64,000 bases of DNA from Anthostomella pinea (Eukaryota > Ascomycota > Sordariomycetes > Xylariales > Xylariaceae), in the NCBI GenBank assembly GCA_963556695.1, contig CAUWAG010000010.1:3224001-3288000 (forward strand). Reading direction: 5' to 3'. A model generated the notes under the pieces. It saw only the letters and a list, made by a program, of their open reading frames with translations, was not told the DNA's origin and ran no database searches. Shown here piece by piece: positions 12,594 through 22,869 of this stretch. The position numbers and the translations under genes are program-made. Numbering within the stretch: the first letter of the stretch is position 1; the number at the start of each line of letters is the position of its first letter.

Positions 12594-12607
12594 GATACTT
12601 CCGACCG
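12594..12607. repeat. right target-site duplication of the AT-rich block
   Basis: GATACTTCCGACCG, identical to 3490-3503 and directly after the LINE-type tail. Confidence 0.8.
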
Positions 12608-13351
12608 TTACCAGACAGCGGGTGCCCTGGCATGCCGACGCTGGGCTGGGCAATCAAGCATGGCCCTTTACGGCGAGCAGCCCGACAGCTAGCGACTCTA
12701 GCCTCCCTACCCATGCTCGCCACGAGGGCCCATGAACCACGTCGTCGGATCGAGCATCGTCAACCGAGCTTTCCTACCACACCAACGCGGCGAGGGGGCC
12801 AGATTCGCACGTTGCCGCATTGTATACCAAGATATACAGCCACAGCACATGGAGTACTCGTCAGCCCTCATTAATTTTGACGACTGGCTCACACGCTATT
12901 GGCGTGTATGCCGCCTCCGCTACTCAGTATAGTCTGTCGGCACTTGAAGGGGATATGCGTTGATGCGAGTTGCCCACGCTACACGGAGCAAAGACCTCGC
13001 TGAGTTGCGAGAGAAATAGTAGCAGCTCGACCCAGGAGTATGACGAATGCGGGACAACCATCAAGCCGCTGGCGCCCGCATCTATGGAGTAGACGAAGTG
13101 GCTATGAAGCTTCTGCGGGTTCGTGGTGAGGCGGGCCTCGAAAGGATCGGCATGCTGTGATGATTGCCTCGTTATATAACCTATCCACCTAGCCCACCCG
13201 TTCTCCCTCATCACTAGCACAGCACACGTCCGCTCTTTCATATTCTTGCCGCGTCTCCCACGCAAGGCTCGTCTTCTGTGCCTCACTGTCGCTCTTTCGC
13301 TCTTTCACTCTTTCACTCTTTCACCGTCGTCTCTCATTCCTCTCGTTCAAG
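12608..13351. other. intergenic and lipase upstream region
   Basis: Normal composition and no supported gene. The last part (about 13285-13325) is a pyrimidine-rich run of CTCTTTC units about 30 bases before the lipase ATG, a common core-promoter feature in filamentous fungi. Confidence 0.5.
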
Positions 13352-14583
13352 ATGAAGTCATTAAGTTGCGCTCTCATCTCAGGCTTCGCGCTGTCTGCTG
13401 TCGCAAGCCCAGTCATCGACCCGCGTGTCTACAGCATCAACGAACGTGGTATGATTCAAAAAAGCCCGAGACATGAAACAGGGCGCGAGATTAACGTCGA
13501 ATCAGATACCGTGACAGCAGCCGAAGTTACGTCCCTTCAGTTCTATGCCGAATATGCTGCGGCCTCCTACTGCAACAGCAATGTGTCAGTTGGCACAGCT
13601 ATAAGTTGCGATGGTGACGCCTGCGCGGAGGTCGCATCGGCCGGCGCAACTGTTGCCGCTACATTCTCGTATGGTTGTCATCTGCCGGCTGAGCTACGGT
13701 CACTCGGCTAACAGTGAAAAGGGGTGTGATTACCGACGTCGAGGGCTTCCTCTCGACAGACGACACAAATGAGCTGATTGTCGTATCAATTCGGGGCTCC
13801 TCGTCCGTTCGCAACTGGATTACTGAGTCAGTCCAAGCTTGCTCCGATTATCATAAGTGGACGGAATAATAACATCTGTGCAGTTTCGTATTTCTCCAAG
13901 TGGGCTGCGACCTCGTATTTGGCTGTCTGATTCACGCTGGTTTCATGACGGCCTGGCTGGAAATCGAAGAGAAGCTCCTGGCTACCCTCGCAACTGAGAC
14001 TGCCGCACACCCGTCATACCAGATCGTATTCACCGGGCACTCGCTCGGCGCCGCTGTGGCCACTGTCGCGGCCGCGTTTGCGCGGAACGAGGGCTACGCC
14101 ATCGACCTCTACACCTACGGCAGCCCGCGTGTGGGCAACGATGTTTTTGTGAAGTCCGTGACGGACCAGGCCGGCAGCGAGAACCGTGTGACGCACCTTG
14201 ACGACCCGGTGCCGCGACTGCCGCCCATCCTGCTCAACTACCGCCACACGAGCCCAGAGTACTGGCTGTCGGACGGCACGTCAAACACGACCGACTACAC
14301 GGCGGCCGACATCAAGGTGTGCGACGGCTTCGCCAACATCAACTGCAACGCCGGTACGACGGGCCTCGACACCGACGCCCACGGCTACTACTTCCAGGTC
14401 ATCGATGGGTGCGGCCCCGGGGGCTTCGAGTTCAGGCGGCGGATGATGGCGCGTGACGTTGATTCCAACGTCACGCGCGATATGGCCACCTCGCCGCCCC
14501 AGGACGTCACCGACGCGGTGCTCCTCGCCAAGCTCGACGACTGGGTCGCGCAGGATATCGAGTTCGTGGCAAACTTGTCATAG
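13352..14583 (+). CDS. secreted class 3 lipase (triacylglycerol lipase-like)
   Basis: A class 3 (Lipase_3) alpha/beta hydrolase that cleaves ester bonds in acylglycerols or related esters outside the cell. Exons 13352-13668, 13722-13826 and 13884-14583 give 373 residues in one frame. The intron at 13669-13721 needs the acceptor GAAAAG; that at 13827-13883 uses GTCAGT/GTGCAG. There is an N-terminal signal peptide (MKSLSCALISGFALSAVASP). The conserved order follows: NELIVVSIRGSSSVRNWIT (oxyanion region), CLIHAGF, the nucleophile elbow GHSLGAAVAT, YTYGSPRVGN, the catalytic Asp region DDPVPRLPP, RHTSPEYWL, and a His in DAHGYYF. Length and order match Thermomyces-type fungal lipases with a C-terminal extension of about 60 residues. 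Feruloyl esterases share this fold, so the substrate is not certain. The gene stands alone just right of the transposon block. Confidence 0.9.
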
Positions 14584-15249
14584 TGGACGCGATGCTGCTG
14601 GTGACGGTAGACAGGGAGGTATGCCGCGTGTGACGATTTGCCTCGGTACTGTGATTACTATATACCCCCTACTTATTGAAGAAAGAGTCTTGCTATTTGC
14701 ACCTTGTCTCCACACCCCAACTGCCAGCCAGCGGCAATACAGCCCCCTATCTCAGCATAACCGTACTAACAATTGTGACGACAACTGCACCGACAGCTGC
14801 ACCGACAACCTCGATCTACCTAATAGTAAGCTGTAAGCTTAGTGGTTAGCCCGCTGCCAACTGCCTAGGGAAATAGGGGTAGAATCAAGGTGCAAAAGAG
14901 GAATTCTAACAAGGTGCAAATAGCAGGACTCAAAGAAAACTTTAGTGGTGTGGGCAGGATCTGAATTCAAAGTTACGGCGAACTTCCAAATTTCCAACCA
15001 CATTCTGCTCTTTTCCATCCAGGGCGCTTTTGGCCTTATACTCACAGCACTCTGGGCGATTCTCACCAGGCTAGGTGAGGCATAGCACTTCCACTGGTTC
15101 AGACATATCGAATTGGATACCTTTGATTTCTTATAAACAATGCTTGGAACATGCAACTTACCAAGAAGCCTTTCCCACCACTTTCCCTTCCAAACCCCGC
15201 GAATAATGGAATGAGCCTGAGTTGTTACTTCACCACTGCGGACGCTCGC
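14584..15249. other. intergenic with an imperfect inverted repeat
   Basis: No gene supported. 14683-14707 and 14909-14933 form an inverted repeat of about 25 bases with one or two mismatches, built around CTATTTGCACCTTGT, and a third partial copy of the word lies nearby at about 14888-14896. The arms are about 200 bases apart with no clear target duplication. This may be a degraded short inverted-repeat element. Confidence 0.45.
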
Positions 15250-15882
15250 CTACTCATGATCAAAGACCGAATCCGCGTTGTTAGACGAAGCATCGTCCGA
15301 AGACGAAGCCCCTGACGAAACATCCTCGAACAAGTCCTCATCCGGCGTCAGAACGGTAAAGGGGGCGAACATAGCGCCGTTGACTGGGCGGTAGCTCTCC
15401 AACGGATCGAAGGACCCTGCCAAGAGCCAACCTACATAGAATGCCACCGGAGTCAAGACTACCTTGACGAGCAGCTCGACAACGTCGTAGTGCATGGCGA
15501 GACCTACCAGGATCATTACAATAACCATGGCAGCATTGTCCCGCCCGCCATAGACGACAAGCATGCCGTAGAAGCGGATGAACCCGTGGCATATCAAGGA
15601 GAGGGGGAACAGGAGGAACAGGAAGGTTTTGCTCGTCATAATTGCCAGCCGCTGGTCCATGATAACAGGGAAGAGAGCTACGGCGGTGAGCAGGCTGAAG
15701 GCGACGGCGTTGATGAATGGGCGGTAGCCCTTGGCTAGCAGCTGACACAGGTGCAGCAGGACGGACAGAGAGAGCGTGGTCGTCGCTACCAAGGTGAGGA
15801 GGGTGAGCTCGGGCGGAGTGTCGGGCGGGAGGGACGTATCTACCAGCTGCCGGATGGCGCTGTCGCTCACCATGGAGAACAT
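15250..15882 (-). CDS. hypothetical multi-pass membrane protein with acidic tail
   Basis: A single-exon frame of 210 residues. It has four to five hydrophobic segments (about residues 27-50, 55-77, 84-105, 115-133 and 134-155), then a tail of about 45 residues rich in Asp, Glu and Ser (DEDLFEDVSS...ASSNNADSVFDHE). No family is recognised. ATG at 15882 is used; a second ATG three codons in is equally possible. A strong donor (GTAAGTG, about 15949) upstream, with possible acceptors near 15905-15890, suggests a 5' UTR intron. Membrane location and cytosolic acidic tail are inferred from the hydrophobicity pattern. Confidence 0.65.
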   Translation of the reverse strand: MFSMVSDSAIRQLVDTSLPPDTPPELTLLTLVATTTLSLSVLLHLCQLLAKGYRPFINAVAFSLLTAVALFPVIMDQRLAIMTSKTFLFLLFPLSLICHGFIRFYGMLVVYGGRDNAAMVIVMILVGLAMHYDVVELLVKVVLTPVAFYVGWLLAGSFDPLESYRPVNGAMFAPFTVLTPDEDLFEDVSSGASSSDDASSNNADSVFDHE

Positions 15883-16509
15883 GTTGAGTATACTTGCAAT
15901 GTATCTATGTGCTCAGGGAATTTAGTGTGTTTGACGTGTTCTAACACTTACCTTAATTTGTAGAAAGTACTGATGTTTCTTGGTCGAGGTGATTGATGAT
16001 GAAGAGTGAAGAAGCTGTCCTGGAGGGAAGAAGTCGCCAGATATTATACCCGCGCAGAGGATTGGGTAACCATTCAGAGGACCGCGGACCAGACGCTGAT
16101 TCTTTGAGGTGCCCTTGTTCCCAAATAAAATCTTCGTAGAAAGACATTCAAAGCGGGGGGGGAAAGGCTCTTTCAGAACGTGGCGGTAGCAACAAGGCCT
16201 TTGTATTGTACACGGATTCGCTGTTAGGAACTCCTCCGCATCCTCGAACAAATCTGCTCTAACAAAGAGATTATTACCTGTCCTTTGTCTATCCCATTGT
16301 AAGTCTCTCGTTTACAATTGCTCTTGCGAACGGAACGATGTCAAACGGACTTAAACTTTCACGACTCGGACTGGAAGGGCAGCGCTTATAGTTCATATTC
16401 AAGGACCGATGGTATTGAGTATTAAGGACTGATAGTATTGAACATTAAGATTAACCGTTACAGGAGGACGTTAGACCAACGACCCTCAAAGTTCATATGT
16501 ACAACACTT
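15883..16509. other. intergenic between two minus-strand genes
   Basis: Holds the probable 5' leader of the membrane protein gene and the 3' end of the Rds1-like gene. Nothing else is supported. Confidence 0.5.
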
Positions 16510-17628
16510 TTATAGCAGCTTAACAGAAAGCGCCGAAGGCTGCTCCAAGATGATACCAGGCCCAGCCACAATGGTCTCCTTGGTCGGGGCGCCCTTGGTG
16601 TCAGCGACGGTGGCGATAACAACGCCCTTGGTATCGAACTGGGCTGGGATGGTGACGCGGATCTCCTGCTTAGGCCAGCAGGTCGTGTCGATGGGGATGC
16701 TGACGTTGTTGACGCCGTGGAAGAAGACAGCGTAGTACTGGGTGCCGTTCGCAAACGTCGGCTGGTTCGTCGGGTCAGGGAAGGCAAGACCAATGTTGGA
16801 CCCGGGAAGCAGGGACGTGGTGTTCTTGGCGGCGCTCAGGGAGGGCAGGTTCTGGCGCGGCGACGGGTACTCGGGGTTCAGCTTGGGGCAGCTGCCTGGC
16901 ACGATGAATGCGTTGGTGGTGTCGAGGATCTGGTTGGCGTAGGGGAAGACGGTGTCTGAGGGGCCGCCGAAGGGGTTGGTCTTCCAGATCTCGATCAGGC
17001 TCCACGTCTCGTGGCGGGACTCGACCTCGGCGATGGCAGTCATGGCCGCCTGGGAAGAGGAGAGCTGGGCTTGTTGAACCAGACCCGTCAAGAAGGCCAT
17101 GGACGAGATCTCAATCACAGTGACGAGGGCCAGGAAGGAGATAGGGTCGTAGTAGGGGAACTGGGTCTCGCATGCCCCGGGCTTGATCGAGGTCTCCGAG
17201 ATCTGGTTCTGGAAGATGCGCAGATGGCCAGCCTCGTTGTTGCGAATTTCTTGGATTCGCTGATATGTGTTGTTGGGCATGCCAACCTTAATGAAGTCTG
17301 AGGCGTTGAAAGACTCAACGGCCTTTTGGTAGAAGTCGAAGATGATCCACTCGGCCTCGAGGAGGTTCTGCCAGACTATATCATCTGTAGCAGGGGGGCC
17401 TTCTTTCGTCGGCAGAACGGGATCACGTAGGTTTCCAGGGAAAGGTGCCTCGACACCCAAGTAGCTGTTGTAGATTGGGCTTTCGCCTGGGATGGGACCG
17501 TAGGCCGGGTCGGCGAGCTTCTGCGCTTCGGCGAAGGAAGAAGCGTTCCTTGCGTGAATAGGCTTCGCAACTGCAGCCGAAACCACAGGGCTCAGCAGAC
17601 AGGCCTTGATGATGGATTTGATCGCCAT
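16510..17628 (-). CDS. Rds1-like secreted ferritin-like protein
   Basis: An intronless 372-residue protein of the fungal Rds1 / stress-response family with a ferritin-like four-helix region. The signal peptide (MAIKSIIKACLLSPVVSAAVA) is followed by a short pro-like segment. The ferritin-like region spans about residues 80-225: the first helix is around LLEAEWIIFDFYQKAVESF, then RNNEAGHLRIFQNQI, LALVTVIEISSMAFLTGLV and AIAEVESRHETWSLIE, with Glu and His residues at metal-site-like positions. The C-terminal 140 residues look like a beta-rich domain. Several N-glycosylation sites agree with secretion. Rds1 in fission yeast is induced by nutrient and stress signals; the biochemical role is unknown. 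Confidence 0.8.
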   Translation of the reverse strand: MAIKSIIKACLLSPVVSAAVAKPIHARNASSFAEAQKLADPAYGPIPGESPIYNSYLGVEAPFPGNLRDPVLPTKEGPPATDDIVWQNLLEAEWIIFDFYQKAVESFNASDFIKVGMPNNTYQRIQEIRNNEAGHLRIFQNQISETSIKPGACETQFPYYDPISFLALVTVIEISSMAFLTGLVQQAQLSSSQAAMTAIAEVESRHETWSLIEIWKTNPFGGPSDTVFPYANQILDTTNAFIVPGSCPKLNPEYPSPRQNLPSLSAAKNTTSLLPGSNIGLAFPDPTNQPTFANGTQYYAVFFHGVNNVSIPIDTTCWPKQEIRVTIPAQFDTKGVVIATVADTKGAPTKETIVAGPGIILEQPSALSVKLL

Positions 17629-19338
17629 GTTCGGAAGTGTGATTTGCGGATATTAGGGAGTTGTAGGAGGGTAGATGCTGATTTCTGATGGACAACGTCA
17701 ACATAGCAAGGCCAAAGGACTGTTTTATAAATATCGATCCTAGCTGTGCCCACCAGTATCCCCCTTTGACGCACGTCACTGCCATGGCCATGTCGACCAT
17801 CAACGAGCATGTCGTGATGATCTCATGGCGTTGGCTACTGCAACGCGATCTGGCGCTGGGCTTGATAGATCCACTGTGGTTCATGGATATACCGTAGTCC
17901 AACTGTCCCAGAGAGGGACAGCCAGCCCGCCAGCGCAGCCCGAGTGTCTTCTTTGGTAGCTAGGCTCTCGCGGCAACTGGCGAAGCTTGATGATCATCAT
18001 CAAGCTTGATGGCGGCCCGAGCTAGTGCGACCTAATAGGCGGTAAGCGGGCGAGCCGAAGAGTAGCCTCACAGCCGGCTTGGATCTATCGGCGGCCGCCT
18101 CTCCACCTGAAAGCTTGCAGCCACGTCCGCGATCAACGTCGACGTCGAAGCCTGTCCTGCCGCCTGCCCGGTCAACCCAATTGCCATCAGGGCAACGGCT
18201 TGAATACGACGGGCTCCCAGCCACACACGAATGTGACGATGCAGCTTCGCGTGTACGGGCTGAAGAAGCTGATATTAGTACTTGGCGGGAGAAGCCACAG
18301 ATTTCTGAGGAGTTCAGATCGAGATCCGGATGGCCATGCTACCGGGGCTGTATTTTCTCAAACGCCCGGACCGGTGCATTCTTTTCCTAGCGGATGACCG
18401 ATGCACTCTACCAAGCCGCTGGTAAACCGGCCATCGATGAACCAGCCCCCTTTCGGGATAACGACCTCTCGATATAGAGGATCACAATCTGGCCATCCTC
18501 TTTTACCCCAAAGAAGATGCAGTACGTGTGCCAAGAAAGCTTTTCCGCGCCCCTGGCTAGTACAAGACCCGAGCCCGCGGCAAGCTTGCTCGCGGCTGTC
18601 TAACAACAAGCGCTACCAAGACGCACCAACTCCTAGCTCGCTCTCGATAGATTTGGTTAGATTTGGAGGCGATCACATACTTCTATCGGCTAGGTCCGTG
18701 AGGTGTTTCACTCTGCGATGTCTTTCACCGAGTTTCCCGCCCACGCCACGTATGTGATAAGGCTCGACCGACGACGGTACGATCCCAAGGAACCGCATTC
18801 TGCCCCCTGACGCGTGAACTTCCGCGATGGGGCATGTAATCCCCCCGAAGCGAAAGGAGGGGAGCAACAACAGCCAAGGAGGCTGGTGCTGGTAAGGAAG
18901 GTATCGCGGAGTTTGCACATTAGTTATGCGAGCGAAATGTGCGTGAGCTGATTCGGGCAGCTGAGGATTAGTAAGTAATCCGTTGTCCCGAACGATTCGG
19001 CCTCGGACAATAAGACCAAGCAAGCAAGCAGATGGGCGTACCGAGCTTACTGGTATTCCTCAATGTCCGCGGCGCCGGGCGTGGCTCGGAAGTCCGACAC
19101 GGCGCCGAATCTACGGTCCCGGAGGCGTGCCTTCGTCTTTATGCGAGTTTCGAGGAAGTGATCCAACAGCATTATAAGAAGCATTTGAGTCCTGCAACGG
19201 GATGGGTGTGGACGATGTAGTCTTAGTTTAAATACAAAAGTACTCCCAGGCAGGCTTCTTGTTCATTTTGTCGTCCATCGCAAAGACTGAAACCACACAC
19301 TTCGCATCGTGTCTTCTACGCTCTGATGGTCTCGCACC
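17629..19338. other. intergenic, 1.7 kb, with a perfect short palindrome
   Basis: Shared upstream region of the divergent Rds1-like and alpha/beta hydrolase genes. No coding frame is convincing. A palindrome with 12-base arms (AAGCTTGATGAT, one-base centre) lies at 17983-18007. Confidence 0.5.
17983..18007. repeat. perfect 12-bp inverted repeat with one-base spacer
   Basis: AAGCTTGATGAT, C, then ATCATCAAGCTT. The dyad is perfect and sits about 360 bp upstream of the Rds1-like start. It could be a regulator site or a chance hairpin; no T tract follows to suggest a terminator. Confidence 0.6.
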
Positions 19339-20130
19339 ATGCCCTTCTTCGAGTCCACCAATTCCTCCATCTTCTACGTCGACGAAGGGGCCGGCCCCCC
19401 AGTGATCTTCATCCACGGATGGACGTGCGATATCCACGACTGGGTCTTCCAAATACCATACTTCCAGAAGAGCGGGTACAGGACAATCGCATTCGATACT
19501 CGCGGCCACGGTCGCTCTCCCGTCCCCTCGAAAGACAACCCGTCCGAGCTCGGCCCCGAGGCCACAGTCGCCGACGCCGAGGCCCTGCTGCGACACCTCG
19601 ACATCAACGCCGACAACCCGGTTGTCGTCTTCGGCCACTCTTCTGGGTGCCTCATTGCGTCCCTATTGGCCATCAGCTCACCGCGGTTGGTCAGAGCTCT
19701 GGTCCTGGTCAGCCCTATGTACTACCGGCTTCAAGAAGAAGGCCTGGCACAGGGCAGGAAGCTCGACGGCGATGCCTACGGTCTCGTGAACCGCATCTTC
19801 GAGGCGCAGGGCACGACGAGCGAAACGCCGGGGTGGCTTACGGCGCGGCATAGGATCAGACTGTTAGGCGTGCCGGAATGGGTTGTGCGCGAGGCGGCGT
19901 ACCAGAGGGAGCCGGTGGGGAGTTGGGAATCTGCTCGGAAGCTGATGCCCCGGAGACAATGCCCTCGCTTGGTGGTCATGCCGAACGACGCAAATGTCGA
20001 GAAGGAGAAGGGGCTTGGTATGGGGGAGAAAGACCGAGTTGAGGTACTAAGGGCTGGTCATTGGATGCATGTCCAGGAGAGCGGACAGTTCAATACCCTG
20101 GTTCAACTCTGGCTCGCGCAAATCAGCTAG
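19339..20130 (+). CDS. alpha/beta hydrolase
   Basis: A single-exon 263-residue protein of the alpha/beta hydrolase (Abhydrolase_1) superfamily. The oxyanion motif HGWTCDIHDW is near residue 26, then FDTRGHGRSP, the nucleophile elbow VVFGHSSGCLIASL (Ser near residue 100), and the catalytic His in AGHWMHVQES near residue 245. It has no signal peptide, so it is probably cytosolic. The order matches small-molecule hydrolases such as epoxide-hydrolase-like or haloperoxidase-like esterases; the substrate cannot be told. The 250-270 residue length is normal, so the gene looks complete. Confidence 0.85.
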   Translation: MPFFESTNSSIFYVDEGAGPPVIFIHGWTCDIHDWVFQIPYFQKSGYRTIAFDTRGHGRSPVPSKDNPSELGPEATVADAEALLRHLDINADNPVVVFGHSSGCLIASLLAISSPRLVRALVLVSPMYYRLQEEGLAQGRKLDGDAYGLVNRIFEAQGTTSETPGWLTARHRIRLLGVPEWVVREAAYQREPVGSWESARKLMPRRQCPRLVVMPNDANVEKEKGLGMGEKDRVEVLRAGHWMHVQESGQFNTLVQLWLAQIS

Positions 20131-20213
20131 AAGGTCCTGAGTTAGGTATGAAGAGATCATCTTGGTAGTGTCATTCTAATAAGGTCATCATATTCTCCTT
20201 TTAACACTGTTAC

Positions 20214-20908
20214 TCAGCGGCCAGTCACGAGCTGTTGTGGGAATCCCTTGTCATACTGCTTCTTCCTCTGCGCCTCGGCCGCATCGACCCTTAAAACAAT
20301 CCACACATGCAAGTAGGCCCAACCCGATATGAAAAGCACTAGAAGAAATCCATCAGCTCGCTTTTCGACTTCACACGGAAACTTACTCACCTGGCAAGCG
20401 CCTGAACGATCCAGCACAGATCTAGCAGCACCTTGAGCCCCTCCCCAGCGTCTGGCTGTCCCGAGTCGATCAAGGCATATTCACCTTCGGATGTCTCGCC
20501 GTAGTGTCTTGATATATTCCCAGAGCCACTATGCGTAATCGCAGTCGCTCCTCCAATCAGCAATGCCATCGATACTGCATGCAGCGCGACCAAGGTTCCA
20601 GTATAGGGACGACCGATTCGGCTGCGTCGATCTCTCCGGTCAGACAAGGCGATGGCCTCGAACAGGCTGAATGGCAAGCTCCAGATAGCCTATGATGGTG
20701 TGAAGTGGGAATCGTCAGTGTCACCCGGGGTTCTATCATGGGATCTGGGGAAAGTTACCGCGACGTAAGCGGTGGTCAGATCTGAGCCGCCCTTGCGCTT
20801 GGCTTCGACGTAGCTGAGCGTGGCGAGGGCGATCAGGCAGAGGTTGGCTATGACTGCGTGCGTTGCAATCTGCACTGTGGCCAATGGAGAGGGGTATCGT
20901 GGTCGCAT
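20214..20908 (-). CDS. hypothetical four-TM membrane protein (last exon uncertain)
   Basis: At least two exons fit well. From ATG 20908 the frame runs to 20759, a 69-bp intron (20690-20758) splices in phase, and exon 2 runs from 20689 to about 20391. The protein has hydrophobic segments around HAVIANLCLIALATLSYV, AYVAVAIWSLPFSLFEAIAL and LVALHAVSMALLIGGATAI. A fourth (FLLVLFISGWAYLHVWIVL) lies in a third exon after a GTGAGT/TTCTAG intron (20339-20390), followed by a charged tail to 20214. The canonical splice into exon 3 is one base out of phase with that TM segment; in phase it would give an unrelated tail ending at 20251. The start could also be further upstream (20998). Topology resembles MARVEL-like four-TM proteins, but no family motif was recognised. 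Confidence 0.55.
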
Positions 20909-20998
20909 CTGTGCGACTTCGTTGGATGATGGTTCCGGACGCGCGTGTTGTCGAATCTCGTGGGTGCTTTCCTGTGAACAGAAACCCAAGTGCAACAT

Positions 20999-21766
20999 CT
21001 TGTGAAAGTCTGATGGACAAGATTTGAGTCACACGACTCATAGAACAATGCTTGATCATTGTGGGATGATACTGAGTCACGGGGCAAGCAAGCAAACACC
21101 ACACGGCGGGGCGCAAAGATGAGACGACACGGCGTTGTACAAGCACCTAAGATTCATTCTCGAGTAGCACAAGCTCCTGGATGGTCTGGGCTTCATTCAG
21201 TGCAGTTTGCCGTCCTGCATTGAGGCTATACATGACGTACAATGGAAGGGACAGTGTCGGCACGGGTATAGACAGAGTCGCTGCTTTCTATCCGAATCCA
21301 GGGGAGTGAGCAGGTACGTGGAATATCAAGGCCAGTAAGTATCGATCCTACTTCTTTTGCTCGTGGGTGCTCGGATGATTCTGAAGTTATAGATTGTACA
21401 TTTGGAAATATCAAGATATGGACCACAGCCGTACGAACACGGCTATTGCTCAACTACCTTGCTGGGAGTCGGCAGAGTCAGGGGGACGTATCGAATCAAG
21501 TTCATGAAGCTTCCAAGGCGTTGAAGCCATGGCTCTTTGTGGACCTACATTTTTAGGAAACATCGAAGGAATACTACACGTATAGGCTGAGGTATGTAAC
21601 AGAAATCCTTCCCGTTGATTTACATAACGTTGCTCTAAAGAATAGACAACAATGCATGTTGGCACTATTTCGGTAGTTGTCAAATTACAGCCTTACATGA
21701 TGCAGCAACAGATGCCGTGAACAGGGGAATGGCCGGAGGAATGGAACCTCTCCGCCAACCGTCACC
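20999..21766. other. intergenic, nothing supported
   Basis: Upstream of the four-TM gene on the minus strand and of the small secreted-protein remnant on the plus strand. A TTCACAG acceptor-like site near 20970 leaves room for an extra 5' exon of the four-TM gene. Confidence 0.4.
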
Positions 21767-22111
21767 ATGAAGCCCGCCTTCGCCGCCACCCTATCGACCT
21801 TGTTCACCTCCCTCGCCAGCGCCGGCGTCGTCATCACGACCATCACCCCAGACCAGGTCGTGGCCAAGTCTGGCGGAGACTGCTTCTTCGGCGTAGCGAC
21901 GCCGAGCGGGATGCGGGTGAGTGAATGATGACCTGGTAGCTCCCTTTCACCGTCCAAGCTCTAATAGCATGTTGCAGGCCTCTACGCGGTTGACCTCACC
22001 TGGAAGAACAGTGCCTACCTAGTCCGAGACGAGGCGGAAGTAATATGGGGGCTGGATGAGTATTAGGGACCTCTGAATTCCACGAATGAAACATACACGA
22101 CTTGCGACAGC
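21767..22111 (+). pseudogene. small secreted protein gene with internal stop
   Basis: From ATG 21767 the frame gives a signal peptide (MKPAFAATLSTLFTSLASAG) and then TPDQVVAKSGGDCFFGVATP. A donor GTGAGT (21917) and acceptor (21967) lead in frame into GLYAVDLTWKNSAYLVRDEA and on to a TAG at 22064-22066. Directly after that stop the same frame continues as GPLNSTNETYTTCDS up to another good donor GTGAGT at 22112. This suggests a longer ancestral exon interrupted by one nonsense change. If the TAG is the true end, the product is about 82 residues. The family is not recognised. Confidence 0.4.
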
Positions 22112-22869
22112 GTGAGTCTTTCCGTTCTCCTTGCTCTGGGCGCGCTGCCCCTGGACTCGAGCCTCGCGCATCACAAGCTACGTCCTTGAGGAAAATCGCC
22201 GACAGTACTCTTCAGACCCAGCGCAGATGATGATTTGTCCTTGTTCTGACCTCATTGCTCGTGATCGACAGTCTGCTAGGATAGGGGTATCTTGGACGAC
22301 CTTGACTTACGTTCGAGGCACTGTCACCTACCTTATCAAAGCAGGTGAACCGTTAGGGGTTCAGGGGTTGTATGCCATAAAGTCGGTTTTCTCCGCCATA
22401 AAGTCGGTCCGCACCGTTTGGCCATCTATCTGCAACATTCTCTTGGCGACGCGCAATCCCGCGGCAGCTTGGCATGATATAAAAGAGCGCCAAGAATCCC
22501 AAACGGCTCCCTCCTCCACCTTTGGCCAACCTTGGAAGGTCTTCAGGGTTCGGAGACATCATGCCGTCTGCGGGGAGATGCTTCTGATGGAAGGTCGCTT
22601 GCATGACCGCGCGTTGCGTTGCGTAACTTGCGTTGCGATGGTAACTTGCGTTGTGTCGCGGTGCTTTGGTATGAGCAAAAGATAAACATTGAAGGCAGGC
22701 TGGTAACAAGGCAGTCAGTCAGTGTGGTGGCAGCAAGATGGATTATAAAAGGCGAGCCAGCTACTGACGAGAATTTGTCCAAGCAAAGAGAAGCACTACA
22801 AGAGCTTACAAGAGCATCTAGTAGCAGCCCATCCTGTCTTTTAGGAATATTCACCATCTCCCTGTCGCC
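22112..22869. other. upstream region of the intradiol dioxygenase gene
   Basis: No gene supported. It contains a direct repeat of GCCATAAAGTCGG (about 22375 and 22397), short GCGTTGCGT repeats near 22610-22650, and a TATA box near 22744. Confidence 0.5.
22744..22750 (+). promoter_or_regulatory. TATA box for the intradiol dioxygenase gene
   Basis: TATAAAA about 120 bases before the ATG at 22870, in a region with no other coding signal. Confidence 0.5.
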
